Notes: generated from the letters alone by a model not told the origin. A stretch of DNA of 45,191 nucleotides from Phycisphaerae bacterium (GCA_030448225.1 JAUJNJ010000057.1:1-45191); one strand, 5' to 3'; numbered from the stretch's first letter, positions 1 to 7,953 are shown. Program-made: numbers and translations.

Positions 1-188
1 ATGCTATTCAGGACCACGTCATCACCCGTGCTGGCATCGAAATTGACCCAGACCCAGGTCTTCGACGCGGGGTGGTCAACGCAGTCGGCACCCCCGGGGT
101 CACAGCGGTACAAGCCCAGGAACATGTCCATCTCGCCCTCGCTATGCCAGTCGTGGTCGTTGTCGATGCCGACCCGCTTGACGATCAC
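1..188 (-). CDS. Unknown acidic protein or domain, cut by window start
   Basis: The minus strand stays open from the window edge to about position 205 with a plausible reading (VGIDNDHDWHSEGEMDMF, then a GLYRCDPGG stretch and TWVWVNFDAS). It is not in the frame of the PHP gene just upstream. A GTG at 186-188 overlaps the PHP stop (GTGA), which would suit a translationally coupled next gene. The alternative is that it is the C-terminal part of the PHP protein and a one-base indel separates them. The Asp/Glu-rich segment could bind metal, but I do not recognise the family. The 3' end lies outside the window. Confidence 0.4.
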   Translation of the reverse strand, partial: MIVKRVGIDNDHDWHSEGEMDMFLGLYRCDPGGADCVDHPASKTWVWVNFDASTGDDVVLNS

Positions 189-1351
189 CTGGAGCCGCGC
201 GAGCAGGCGGCGAACAGGCCCGGGTGCTCACCGAGGCGCTGCTTGGCCGAGGCGAGGAACAGGCTGCGCAGCACGCCGGTGCCGAGGTGGCCGTCGCCCA
301 CGCCCGCGATGTCACCGGCGGCGGGGCGGGCCGGCGCCTTCGGCTTCCACAGCCGAGCGATCGGGCTGAGGACCGCGTCGCAGCTTTTCTTCAGCTTTCC
401 CTTCACCGCCAGCCCGATGAGCTGCGACTTCGACGGCGCCGGCTTCTCGCCGGCGATCGTCTGCAGGATCATCGTCGGCAGGTTGGGCTTCGCGCCCGGC
501 TGCATGATGTGCCGCGTGTAGTACCGCACGGCGACGCTGTAGAACGTGTGCGCGAGCTTCGCGCTGCTGCCGGCCTCGCCGCCGGGCTGGCAGGCGCCCT
601 CGCGGAGGCACTGGAGCACGTCGTCGACCGTCGTCGTCCCCGGCGGGAACTCCGTCCACGTCCGGCCGATGTTGAGCAGGCCGTGGTCGTCGCTGCCGGC
701 CGTGCGGGCCTTGAACCAGGGCTCGGGCCAGCGCGGCAGGATGCCGTGCTGCTCGGAGAGCTTCTGCATCTCCTGCCGCGTGAGGCGGTTCAGCACCGGC
801 TCGAACGCCTCGCGGTGCAGCGGGCTGTGGGCGCCGTTGAGGCACTCGAACCCCTTGAACAGCAGGATGAGCCGCTCGAGGTGCCAGCGTTCGAGCTTGT
901 CGTTCTGGCGGTAGATCGGGTGAGCGACGGCGTGGGCGATCTTGTTGCGCTCGACGTACTCGGCGACGGAGTAGATGTCGTCCGCCCGCCGCTGCAACTC
1001 CGCGTGGTCCTCCGGCGAGACGCCGTAGACCAGGACGTGCATCTTGCAGTCGTCCTCGGGGAACCAGCAGGTGAGTTCCTCGCCGACGAGCACGTCGGGC
1101 CGCTGGGCGATCCGGGTGACGCCGTCAATCGTGTCGTGGTCGGTGATCGTGACGAAGTCCATGCCGCGGCGTTTCGCCTGCGCGTAGACCTCGCCGGGTG
1201 CGCTGTAGCACTCGGGGCAGTTGATGGCGTTGAGGGCCGCCTCGAGCGTCTTGTTGGAGGCGTCGCTGTGGCAGTGAAGGTCGACGCGCCGGGGGGCGCG
1301 CGTCGCGTTGGGCGGCGCGGACGCGCCGTCGGAAGCCTCAGCCTGAGACAT
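185..1351 (-). CDS. PHP-domain metal-dependent phosphoesterase
   Basis: 388 residues. The PHP fold is a metal-dependent phosphoesterase barrel. Its motifs are in order: RVDLHCHSDASNKT near residue 25 (HxH metal ligands), TITDHDTIDG near 65 (second metal site), HAVAHPIYR near 140 and ARTAGSDDHG near 215 (the late DxH pair). The substrate cannot be told; relatives act on nucleic-acid or nucleotide phosphates. A start at 1351 is chosen because GGAGAAGG lies just upstream and the PHP motif begins about 22 residues in; an in-frame extension to 1498 looks non-coding. The last 15 or so residues (SAKQRLGEHPG onwards) may be affected by an indel, because a second open frame follows without a gap. No signal peptide is seen, so it is probably cytoplasmic. 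Confidence 0.85.
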   Translation of the reverse strand: MSQAEASDGASAPPNATRAPRRVDLHCHSDASNKTLEAALNAINCPECYSAPGEVYAQAKRRGMDFVTITDHDTIDGVTRIAQRPDVLVGEELTCWFPEDDCKMHVLVYGVSPEDHAELQRRADDIYSVAEYVERNKIAHAVAHPIYRQNDKLERWHLERLILLFKGFECLNGAHSPLHREAFEPVLNRLTRQEMQKLSEQHGILPRWPEPWFKARTAGSDDHGLLNIGRTWTEFPPGTTTVDDVLQCLREGACQPGGEAGSSAKLAHTFYSVAVRYYTRHIMQPGAKPNLPTMILQTIAGEKPAPSKSQLIGLAVKGKLKKSCDAVLSPIARLWKPKAPARPAAGDIAGVGDGHLGTGVLRSLFLASAKQRLGEHPGLFAACSRGSR

Positions 1352-1614
1352 CGGACCTTCTCCTGTATCTACGGCCGCAGCTCCGCCATGCCACAACCTA
1401 TCGTACCGGTCAACTGAACGGCGAGCGCCATTCTGCCACTGTCGCGTCAGATGGCAAACAGAAAATCCGGCAGGAATTGCCGCGCTAAGCCGGCGCAAGT
1501 GCGGCGTTGGTAGGAGGTTCGGCGTGGGGCGGCGCGACCGGCTGACCGTCGGGGCGGCGGCGTTCGGCGCGCGGCATCGTCCAAGGTGCTTTCTCGGCTG
1601 ACACCGTGATGTGG

Positions 1615-1923
1615 CTAATCAGGCGGAGAAGCCGCAGCGCGGGGTGGCTCCACAACGTGCCCGCATTCGAAGCACTTCGCGGCCAACGGCGTCCTCAGGA
1701 CCTTTCCGCATTGGACACAGGGCGGGCCGTAAATCGATATGCGGTCGTGGTAGACGGAGACAGGGTTCGTCTCTCCGCATCCAGTGAATCGGTTGTACTC
1801 GGCCAGCATGGCCTGCCGTCCGTCAGGCCCATTGTCCAGAAATGCCGACCACGCGAGCGAATACTCGTCCTCGTCGAGCATCGGCACGTCCGCCTTGCAC
1901 CGCCAGCACCACTGCACCTTCAC
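1615..1923 (-). CDS. Small protein with paired Cys-x-x-Cys sites
   Basis: 102 residues. It starts MKVQWCWRCKADVPML and ends with CVQCGKVLRT and CFECGHV, giving three CxxC pairs that would fit one or two zinc ribbons. The central part (LDEDEYSLAWSAF, then YHDRISIYGPPC) resembles a widespread small bacterial protein of unknown function that begins QWCWRCK and carries a YGPPCxxCGK motif. It is likely cytoplasmic. It lies downstream of the HxlR gene on the same strand with 30 bases between them, so the two could be co-transcribed. The start ATG is the first in a conserved context. No function is assigned. Confidence 0.65.
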   Translation of the reverse strand: MKVQWCWRCKADVPMLDEDEYSLAWSAFLDNGPDGRQAMLAEYNRFTGCGETNPVSVYHDRISIYGPPCVQCGKVLRTPLAAKCFECGHVVEPPRAAASPPD

Positions 1924-1953
1924 GAAGCCCCCGGCGTAAGTGCGTCGCCACGA

Positions 1954-2325
1954 TCAGCCGCCGCCGGCCGATAGCTCGCGCTGGAGCGTTTCGACCTCGT
2001 CGACCACGCGGAGGAACCGGCGGCCGAAGTCCGTTAGATGGTACTCCACCCGCGGCGGAACCTCGGGGTAGCTGACCTTCTCGACGATCCCGAAGCGCAG
2101 CATCTTCACCAGCCGTTCGTTCAGGACCTTCGTCGTCAGCCCGTCGGTCATGCGCACCATCGCGCCGGGGCGGTTGGTCCCGCTGCGCACCTGCGACAGC
2201 ACGTGCAGCGACCACTTGCAGCCGATGATGCTCTCGACCATCTCGTGGACGTTCGGCCCGCCGGCGTCGCCGCCGCCGATTTCACGCGGATTTTTTTCGA
2301 CCGGTTTCTTCGGATTTACAACCAT
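1954..2325 (-). CDS. HxlR-family winged-helix transcriptional regulator
   Basis: 123 residues, normal for HxlR proteins. The DNA-binding part follows the family pattern: ESIIGCKWSLHVLSQV (helix 1 with the GxKW signature), then MTDGLTTKVLNERLVKM (recognition helix region) and PPRVEYHLTDFGR (the wing). HxlR regulators often sense electrophiles or redox stress through a cysteine; here the only obvious one is the Cys of GCKW. It is divergent from the thioredoxin-like gene at 2454, with about 130 bases between them, the usual layout for a regulator and its target. A quasi-palindrome (AGGTGCCTACCT) sits just before its start codon and may be its operator. Confidence 0.85.
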   Translation of the reverse strand: MVVNPKKPVEKNPREIGGGDAGGPNVHEMVESIIGCKWSLHVLSQVRSGTNRPGAMVRMTDGLTTKVLNERLVKMLRFGIVEKVSYPEVPPRVEYHLTDFGRRFLRVVDEVETLQRELSAGGG

Positions 2326-2327
2326 TA

Positions 2328-2339
2328 GGTGCCTACCTC
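2328..2339. promoter_or_regulatory. Possible HxlR operator (AGGT-N4-ACCT)
   Basis: AGGTGCCTACCT is a 12-bp imperfect dyad placed directly upstream of the hxlR start and within the divergent intergenic region. HxlR proteins bind as dimers to short dyads in such spaces. The assignment rests only on position and symmetry. Confidence 0.25.
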
Positions 2340-2453
2340 ACCAGACAGTACCCGCTTGAGGGCCCTCGGGAACCATTCCTATTTTCGTCTCGTCGCCGCG
2401 GCATTCGGGCCGCGACGGCGATGACGAAGAGGTTTTGTCCCAAGGAGACTTCC

Positions 2454-2690
2454 ATGAAGAGCACAGCCACATTCTACCACGCCGGCTGCCCGGTCTGCGT
2501 GAGCGCCGAGCAGAACGTCGCCCGGTCGCTCGACCCGGCGCGGTACGACGTCGAGATCGTTCACCTCGGCCACGAAAAGCGGCGTCTGCCCGATGCCGAG
2601 CGGGCCGGCGTGAAGTCGGTGCCGGCGCTGGTGCTGGACGGCCAGCCCTACCACATCAACTACGGCGCCGCCCTGAGCGACCTGAAGTAA
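2454..2690 (+). CDS. Thioredoxin/glutaredoxin-like protein with CPVC site
   Basis: 78 residues from the ATG at 2454, preceded by AAGGAG eight bases upstream; an in-frame ATG at 2421 has no such site. The protein begins MKSTATFYHAGCPVCVSAEQ, which is the beta-strand and CxxC active site of a minimal thioredoxin-fold protein, and continues to GVKSVPALVLDGQPYHIN, which holds the cis-proline (VP) and the next strand. It probably reduces or oxidises thiols in the cytoplasm or acts as a small redox carrier. It is divergent from an HxlR regulator, a family that commonly controls thiol and quinone stress genes, and is followed after 55 bases by a secreted protein on the same strand. Confidence 0.75.
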   Translation: MKSTATFYHAGCPVCVSAEQNVARSLDPARYDVEIVHLGHEKRRLPDAERAGVKSVPALVLDGQPYHINYGAALSDLK

Positions 2691-2745
2691 CGCCGCCGCC
2701 CGCTCGATTCCAGCACGATTCCCCACGCAGCGAAAGGATCGGACC

Positions 2746-3564
2746 ATGAACTCGACCACCAAACGCATGTTGACCACCGCCACGACCGCCGTTTCACTCG
2801 GGCTCGCCGCCATCGCCTGCACCGCCGTCGCGGAGCCGCCCACCGCGACTGGCGAGCACGCCTCTCCCGCCGCGGCAAGAGCACGTCACTCCCCGACCAC
2901 GACGAGCGGACAGACCCCCGCCGCCACGGCCGACCTGAAGCTGAAGGCCGTTGCCGTCGAATACCTGAAGGACCTGGACCGGCTCGGCTTCGCGCAGCGG
3001 GTCGGGGGGTCGGCGGGCGGCACGAAGCCGCAGGCCCTGGGCCGGATGGACGGCGCGCCGGTGATGGCATACGTGTTCCGCACGACGCTCAAGCCGGACG
3101 ACCTCGGGTTCGGCGCGACCGACGGCCTCGTCGCCCTGGCCGTCACCAGCCATCCCGACTTCGACGACTCGCCCATCTGGGACGAGAACGCCGACGGCCG
3201 CTACGACAACGACGGCGGCACGTACCACAGCCACAGGGTCGTGCTCGTCGAGGACGCCCGCGCGCCCGGCGGCCTAGCCGTGAAGGAGTTCAAAAAGGGG
3301 ACCGACGTGAAGACGCCCGGCACCCACCCCAAGCTGCCGCTCTACCTCGACTCCCCCGGCTACTCCGTCGTCCTCGCCGGCGACACGCTCCGCGTCCTCG
3401 TCCCGGCCCACCGCGTCAACAACCGCACCGACTTCACCTACGACGGCGTTACCGCCTTCCTCCGCCACACCCACGGCGGTGCCACGCCGCTGCTGGGCGT
3501 GTACGAGGTCTACAGCGCCGCCGCCGAAAAGGAGCCGGCGGCGTATCGCGTCCGGCCGAGGTAA
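2746..3564 (+). CDS. Secreted protein of unknown function
   Basis: 272 residues with an N-terminal signal sequence (basic start, then TTAVSLGLAAIACTAVAEP). The mature part has a D/N-rich segment, IWDENADGRYDNDGGTYHSH, that looks like a calcium or metal loop followed by a His-x-His strand, and later KEFKKGTDVKTPGTHPKLPL and SPGYSVVLAGDTLRVLVPAHRV. I believe this matches a bacterial family of unknown function that carries the same WDEN-DG-YDNDG and H-x-HWVVLV pattern, but I cannot name it. An AAAGGA site lies upstream of the ATG. It sits 55 bases after the CPVC thioredoxin-like gene, so they could form one transcript under the HxlR regulator. Confidence 0.65.
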   Translation: MNSTTKRMLTTATTAVSLGLAAIACTAVAEPPTATGEHASPAAARARHSPTTTSGQTPAATADLKLKAVAVEYLKDLDRLGFAQRVGGSAGGTKPQALGRMDGAPVMAYVFRTTLKPDDLGFGATDGLVALAVTSHPDFDDSPIWDENADGRYDNDGGTYHSHRVVLVEDARAPGGLAVKEFKKGTDVKTPGTHPKLPLYLDSPGYSVVLAGDTLRVLVPAHRVNNRTDFTYDGVTAFLRHTHGGATPLLGVYEVYSAAAEKEPAAYRVRPR

Positions 3565-3589
3565 GCATGGCGTTTGCCCCCGAAAGAAC

Positions 3590-3620
3590 GAGCGGCCCCC
3601 ACACCACGCGGGGGCCGCTC
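3590..3620. terminator. Strong hairpin between convergent genes
   Basis: GAGCGGCCCCC pairs perfectly with GGGGGCCGCTC (11 bp) across a 9-base loop. It stands 25 bases after the stop of the secreted protein and before the end of the convergent gene at 3653. There is no clear T run on either side, so it may terminate weakly or in both directions. Confidence 0.6.
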
Positions 3621-3652
3621 GGCCGAGGAGGCAGAGAACACGATGTTCCTCG

Positions 3653-3916
3653 TTATGTCGGTCCCTCGACGACCGGCTCGCAGTGCGGGAAGTGGCGTGG
3701 CAGGGTCTCCCTGATCAACTTCAGGATGCCGCGGACATGCCGGTGCCGCAAGACGTCGACGTGCACGGTGTCGCGGACGCCGTCGAGGTCATGGATCGTC
3801 CCGAACCCCGGCCGTTCGACGGCCGGGTAAAGCGTGTCGTCTGCCCAGCAGAAGACGCGGAAGTAGAAGTCGTTGTCCCGGTCCGCCGGGAACCGGATCG
3901 TGATGCGTCTCGACAT
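3653..3916 (-). CDS. Small protein of unknown function
   Basis: 87 residues beginning MSRRITIRFPADRDNDFYFR and including DDTLYPAVERPGFGTIHDL. It has no signal peptide, membrane segment or cysteine cluster that would suggest a role. It is a single gene, convergent with the secreted-protein gene and divergent from the DUF433 gene at 4018. Codon positions follow the GC-rich third-base pattern of real genes here and no better frame overlaps it, which is the main reason to accept it. Confidence 0.5.
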   Translation of the reverse strand: MSRRITIRFPADRDNDFYFRVFCWADDTLYPAVERPGFGTIHDLDGVRDTVHVDVLRHRHVRGILKLIRETLPRHFPHCEPVVEGPT

Positions 3917-4017
3917 CTTTGCGGCCCCGCGTGCGACAGCCGCACGAGCTTTCCACTCTTTGGGGGGCCCGGCCGGAGCCCGTTGAGTTTTCGTCGGCTC
4001 AACATTAGCCTCGGGTC

Positions 4018-4239
4018 ATGCGACGAGTCATTGTCGACCCCAACGTCTGCAACGGTTTGCCGATCATCGAGGGGACCCGGATCACCGCCCAGACCGTCGT
4101 CGGGTTCCTCGCCGCCGGGGACACGATCGAGGACGTGCTGGTGGAGTACCCGTCGCTGACGCGAGACGACGTCCTCGCTTGCCTCGCTTTCTCGGCCCGG
4201 CTGCTCGGCCACCACTACTCCGTCGAGGCGGTCGCTTGA
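4018..4239 (+). CDS. DUF433 protein, likely antitoxin
   Basis: 73 residues, the usual size for DUF433. The signature is clear: VDPNVCNGLPIIEGTRI (family pattern D-x-x-x-x-G-x-P-x-I-x-G-T-R-I), then LAAGDTIEDVLVEYPSLT, a helix-turn-helix-like part. DUF433 proteins are widely found as the upstream member of a pair with a DUF5615 PIN-like nuclease and are treated as antitoxins that may bind their own promoter. That is the arrangement here, with the stop TGA overlapping the TTG start of the next gene. Confidence 0.85.
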   Translation: MRRVIVDPNVCNGLPIIEGTRITAQTVVGFLAAGDTIEDVLVEYPSLTRDDVLACLAFSARLLGHHYSVEAVA

Positions 4240-4583
4240 ACGGCTACCTGCTCGACGAGAACCTGCCACGCCGCCTCACGTTCGTTCCGTCGCTGCCCGT
4301 CCTCCACTCGGTGGCCGCGCTCGGCGAAGGCGCGTCGGACGCGGCCGTCTGGGAGCACGCGCGGACGAACGCGCTGGCGATCGTGTCGAGGGACGCCGAC
4401 TTCTCGGCCCGCGTGATGCTCGCAACGCCACCGCCCTGGATCGTCCACCTCCGTGGCGGCAACATGCGGCTGGCCGTCCTTCATGCCTGGCTTGCCGCGG
4501 CTTGGCCGCACGTCGAGCGGCTGCTTCCGGCGCATAAGCTTGTGAGCGTCTACGCCGACCGAATCGAGTCCGTCCGCGAGTGA
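4236..4583 (+). CDS. DUF5615 PIN-like protein, likely toxin
   Basis: 115 residues. It opens NGYLLDENLPRRL (the first acidic site of the PIN-like fold, D-E-N-L), has a SDAAVWEHARTNALAIVSRD segment (the second acidic cluster SRDADF) and then VHLRGGNM, all typical of DUF5615 (Mut7-C-like) proteins. The start is a TTG at 4236, forming TTGA with the DUF433 stop, because no ATG precedes the conserved LLDENL motif in this frame. Such proteins are presumed RNases held in check by the DUF433 partner. No experiment is known to me for this subgroup. Confidence 0.8.
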   Translation: MNGYLLDENLPRRLTFVPSLPVLHSVAALGEGASDAAVWEHARTNALAIVSRDADFSARVMLATPPPWIVHLRGGNMRLAVLHAWLAAAWPHVERLLPAHKLVSVYADRIESVRE

Positions 4584-4620
4584 GCGAGGACCGGCTGCAC
4601 GCCCCGATTTGCCACTCCCA

Positions 4621-5649
4621 TCAACTCGCCTGCGACGTCCGCACGAGCTTCTCCAGCGTCTCCCGCGCGCGGCCGGTGTCGATGGCTTCGTCGACTCTTG
4701 CGAGGCCGTCTTTCAGGTCCTCGGCCTTCTCCGCCACCACGAGCGCGGCGGCGGCGTTGAGGGCGGCGATGTCGCGGGGGGGGCCGAGCTCGCCGATCAT
4801 GATCCGGCCGATGATGTCGGCGGATTCCTCGGCGGAACTCGCGCGCAGGTCAGACAGGCGGGCGTAGGGGATGCCGAGCGACTGGGGGTCGAACGTCCAG
4901 CTGCGGACGTCGCCATCTTTCAGTTCGCTGACGCGGGTGGGGCCGAGGGTGGAGAGCTCGTCGAGGCCGTCCTCGGCGTGGACGACCCAGGCGCGATTGC
5001 TGCCGAGTTCGCGCAGGACCGTGGCGAGGCGGTCGGTGAGCTCGGGGGAGAAGACGCCGAGCAGTTGGTGCTTGGCGCCGCCGGGGTTGGTGAGGGGGCC
5101 GAGCACGTTGAAGATCGTGGGGATGCCGAGCGACGTGCGCGCGGCGGCGACGAACTTCATGGCCGGGTGGTGGCTGCGGGCGAACGCGAAGCAGATGTTG
5201 GCGGCGTCGAGGCAGGCGCGGAGCTGGTCGGGCGGGAGCTCGAGCTTCACGCCGAGGCGCTCGAGCACGTCGGCCGAACCGCTGCGGCCCGACGCCGAGC
5301 GGTTGCCGTGCTTCACGACCCGCACGCCGCACGCGGCGGCGAGGACGGCGGCGGCGGTGGAGATGTTGAACGTCTCGCGGAGCGTGCCGCCGGTGCCGCA
5401 GGTGTCGAGGATCACGCCCCCATCGGGGTCTCCTTCGACGCTCACCACCTTCTCGCATGACGGTGGCGGCCCCGACGAGTTCCTCGACGGTCGTCCCCTT
5501 CGCCGCCAGCCCGACGAGCAGCCCGCCGATCTGCGCTCCCGCTGGCGACGCCGGACATGACGAACGAGAACGCGTCACGTGCCTCTCGGCCGGGTGAGGT
5601 CCTCGCGGCGGCAGAGCTTCAACAGGATGTCGCGGATCGGGGAGGGCAT
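4621..5649 (-). CDS. trpD: Anthranilate phosphoribosyltransferase, frameshifted near its start
   Basis: TrpD transfers phosphoribosyl to anthranilate in tryptophan synthesis. The main block (5448 down to 4621) holds ILDTCGTGGTLRETFNIS (the glycine-rich PRPP motif), VVKHGNRSASGRSGSADVL and FNVLGPLTNPGGAKHQLLGV, all diagnostic. The first ~65 residues are split over three frames: MPSPIRDILLKLCRREDLTR from 5649, then AFSFVMSGVASGSADRRA, then GGLLVGLAAKGTTVEELVGA. Together they rebuild a normal N-terminus, and the full span (1029 bases, about 343 residues) is a normal length, so the indels cancel. This looks like sequence error rather than a dead gene. No other trp gene is nearby. It lies 314 bases downstream of galK on the same strand. 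Confidence 0.85.
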
Positions 5650-5963
5650 GGCCGCGGGTGAAGATACAGCCGGCGGGGCGCGCCCGCCATCACAGGATTG
5701 TGCAATCTTCTACCCGAAGGCCCGGGAAGGACGGGCACGATCTGCTCTTCTCGAAGGAGTCCGTTCGATCTCGCGGGACCGCCAGCCGAGTGCTGCGAGC
5801 TCATCGAACGCAGCGTCGTCACGGAAGCGACCCGCGCCATCTTTCCACCAGCGGGGTGACGCTGCCGCCGAGGCGCGGTCCCGTTCGGCGCGCTCGGGCT
5901 AGCTCGTTTATCACTTCACTGGCGGTGACGGCCCTGGCCAGACGGAAGCCTCGGTTGGTATTC
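5650..5963. other. Gene-free spacer
   Basis: These 314 bases between trpD and galK (both minus strand) contain no supported gene on either strand. Short open frames here lack conserved character. No strong hairpin or repeat from the other families was found. Confidence 0.4.
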
Positions 5964-7151
5964 CTACTCCACCACGCTCGCCCCGGCGGTGGGGCTGGTG
6001 GCGAAGAGCATCGGCTCCTTGCCGAACCGCTGCGGGTAGCTCTGCTTGAGTTGCTCGGCCAGCGGCTCGACGGCCCGGGGCTGGGCGAGGGCGACGATGC
6101 ACCCGCCGAACCCGCCGCCGGTCATGCGGGCGCCGTACACGCCGCGGATCTTCACCGACTCCTCCACGAGGAAGTCCAGCTCCGGCGTGCTCACCTCGTA
6201 GTCGTCGCGGAGCGACGCGTGGCTCTGCACCATGAGCTGGCCGACCTCCTCGTAGTTGCGGTGGTGCAGCTCGCTGGCCGCGCGCGTCGTGCGCCCGTTC
6301 TCGGAGACGACGTGGCGGCAGCGGCGGAACACCACGTCCGACAGTGTGCCGCGCGCCGCCTCGACGTCGCTCAGGTGCACGTCGCGCAGGGCGCGCACGG
6401 TCGGGTTGGTTTGGCGGAACGCGGCGACGCCCTCCTCGCACTGCTTTCGGCGCTGCGCGTACTCGCCGCCGGACAGCTCGTGCTTCACCATGCTGTTGAC
6501 GACGACGACGCGCAGCTCGCGCGTGTCGATTGGGATGAACTGCTTCGCCAGGTCGCGGCAGTCGAGCAGCATCGCGTGCCCCGCCTTGGCCCCGGCGACG
6601 ATCGTCTGGTCCATGATGCCGACGGGGACGCCGGCGTACTCGTGCTCGGCCTTCTGGCAGAGCAGGGCGACGCGGCCGGGGTCCATCTCGGTGCCGGCGA
6701 GGGTGAGCAGGGCCCGCGCGGTGGCGACCTCCACCGCCGCGCTGCTCGACAGCCCGCCGCCGACCGGGAGCGTGTTGGAGATCAGCGCGTCCATCCCCAC
6801 GAGCGGGATGCCCGCCGCCACGAGTTCGGCCGCCACGCCGCGGCTGTAGTTGTCCCACGCGCCCTTGGGGCCGGCGGCGATCTGGCCGCTGAGCGAGAAC
6901 TCCGAGACGTTGTCGGGGAAGATCGTCGAGGCGAGGCGGACGCGGCCGTCGGTGCGGGCGCGGCAGACGATGCGCACCTCCGGCTCGATCGCCATCGGGA
7001 AGACGAACCCGTCGTTGTAGTCGGTGTGCTCGCCGATCAGGTTGACGCGCCCGGGGGCGCGGATGACGTGTACGCGGGTGCCGCACGCCTGGACGGCGGG
7101 GCCGAACGTGCGGTGGAACAGCTCTTTCACGTCCGGGTTCGGCATGGGCAT
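5964..7151 (-). CDS. galK: Galactokinase
   Basis: 395 residues, a normal galactokinase length, and intact. It phosphorylates galactose at C1 with ATP in the Leloir pathway. Motifs in order: APGRVNLIGEHTDYNDG (galactokinase signature, residues ~30-46), LPVGGGLSSSAA (GHMP ATP-binding loop, ~128), GVPVGIMDQ (catalytic Asp region, ~175) and GARMTGGGFGGC (third GHMP motif, ~340). The frame extends to a TTG at 7160, but the ATG at 7151 is preferred: a good promoter (TTGACC-N17-TTACAT) ends eight bases before it, so transcription would begin at or next to that ATG. Divergent from tmk. No other galactose gene is seen in the window. Confidence 0.95.
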   Translation of the reverse strand: MPMPNPDVKELFHRTFGPAVQACGTRVHVIRAPGRVNLIGEHTDYNDGFVFPMAIEPEVRIVCRARTDGRVRLASTIFPDNVSEFSLSGQIAAGPKGAWDNYSRGVAAELVAAGIPLVGMDALISNTLPVGGGLSSSAAVEVATARALLTLAGTEMDPGRVALLCQKAEHEYAGVPVGIMDQTIVAGAKAGHAMLLDCRDLAKQFIPIDTRELRVVVVNSMVKHELSGGEYAQRRKQCEEGVAAFRQTNPTVRALRDVHLSDVEAARGTLSDVVFRRCRHVVSENGRTTRAASELHHRNYEEVGQLMVQSHASLRDDYEVSTPELDFLVEESVKIRGVYGARMTGGGFGGCIVALAQPRAVEPLAEQLKQSYPQRFGKEPMLFATSPTAGASVVE

Positions 7152-7159
7152 TCCCGGCA

Positions 7160-7188
7160 ATGTAAAAGTAGCGGACGGCCCGGGTCAA
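7160..7188 (-). promoter_or_regulatory. Promoter of galK, probably leaderless
   Basis: On the minus strand TTGACC (7183-7188) and TTACAT (7160-7165) are separated by exactly 17 bases, close to the sigma-70 consensus. The start point would fall about seven bases on, near the ATG at 7151, implying a leaderless or nearly leaderless message. Confidence 0.5.
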
Positions 7189-7281
7189 GCTGGGGATTCG
7201 GGCGGGCAGGCTTTATACTGCGCCCGCCGGCCCCGGCACGCGCGGGCCCGGGCCGCCGCCGCCGCACGCGACCCGAACGAC

Positions 7282-7947
7282 ATGAGCAACCTCGCCGGCC
7301 GATTCATCGTCTTCGACGGCACCGAGGGGTGCGGCAAGAGCACGCAGGTGCGCCTGTTGCGCGAGCGCCTCGCCGCCGACGGCGGGCCGGAGGTCGAGTT
7401 CGTCCGCGACCCGGGTTCGACTCGCATCGGCGAGCAGGTCCGGGCCGTCCTGCTCAACCCGGAGCACCGCGAGATGTCCATGCGGTGCGAGATGCTCCTC
7501 TACATGGCCGCCCGCGCGCAGATGATGGCCGAGACGGTCCACCCGGCCCTGGCCGCGGGCAAGCTCGTTTTGAGCGACCGCTTCGTCTCCAGCACGCTCG
7601 CCTACCAGATCGGCGGCGACGGGCTGGTCGCCGCCGACATCCGCGCCGTGGCCGAGGTCGCCATCTCCGGCCGCTGGCCCGACCTCACGGTCCTGCTCGA
7701 CATGCCCGCCGAGGCCAGCATGGCCCGCGTGCGGCCGAAGTTCACCCTCTTCCCCAACGACCCCGACGCCGGCATGCAGAAGGACCGCATCGAGCAGCGC
7801 CCGATGGAATACCACGTCCGCGTCCGCGAGAACTACCTCGCCCAGGCCAAGGCCCACCCCGAACGATTCCGCGTCGTGAACGCCGACCGAGCGCCGGAAC
7901 TCGTTCACGCCGACGTGTATGAGGCCGTGATGAGCGTGGGCCGTTAG
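7282..7947 (+). CDS. tmk: Thymidylate kinase
   Basis: 221 residues and intact. It phosphorylates dTMP to dTDP for DNA synthesis in the cytoplasm. It has the P-loop FDGTEGCGKST (residues ~10-20), the RDPGSTRIGEQVR segment (~45; family pattern REPGGTxxGE, the dTMP-site Asp/Arg), LVLSDRFVSSTLAYQ (DRY/DRF motif, ~97) and a lid region KDRIEQRPMEYH that is about ten residues longer than in E. coli. The ATG at 7282 is the first in frame before the P-loop; there is no clear Shine-Dalgarno sequence. A TATACT box at 7214-7219 could be its -10 element. It is divergent from galK and followed by the palindrome at 7954. Confidence 0.92.
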   Translation: MSNLAGRFIVFDGTEGCGKSTQVRLLRERLAADGGPEVEFVRDPGSTRIGEQVRAVLLNPEHREMSMRCEMLLYMAARAQMMAETVHPALAAGKLVLSDRFVSSTLAYQIGGDGLVAADIRAVAEVAISGRWPDLTVLLDMPAEASMARVRPKFTLFPNDPDAGMQKDRIEQRPMEYHVRVRENYLAQAKAHPERFRVVNADRAPELVHADVYEAVMSVGR

Positions 7948-7953
7948 GCGGGG

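Noticed and set aside
224..1417. Plus-strand open frame of 397 codons opposite the PHP gene
   Set aside because: Antisense shadow; the PHP metal-site motifs are on the minus strand.
3567..4159. Plus-strand open frames between 3.5 and 4.2 kb
   Set aside because: They cross a terminator hairpin and lie opposite or out of frame with the genes at 3653 and 4018.
5658..7922. Plus-strand open frame of 754 codons across galK and tmk
   Set aside because: It runs antisense to galK and out of frame with tmk, both certain genes.
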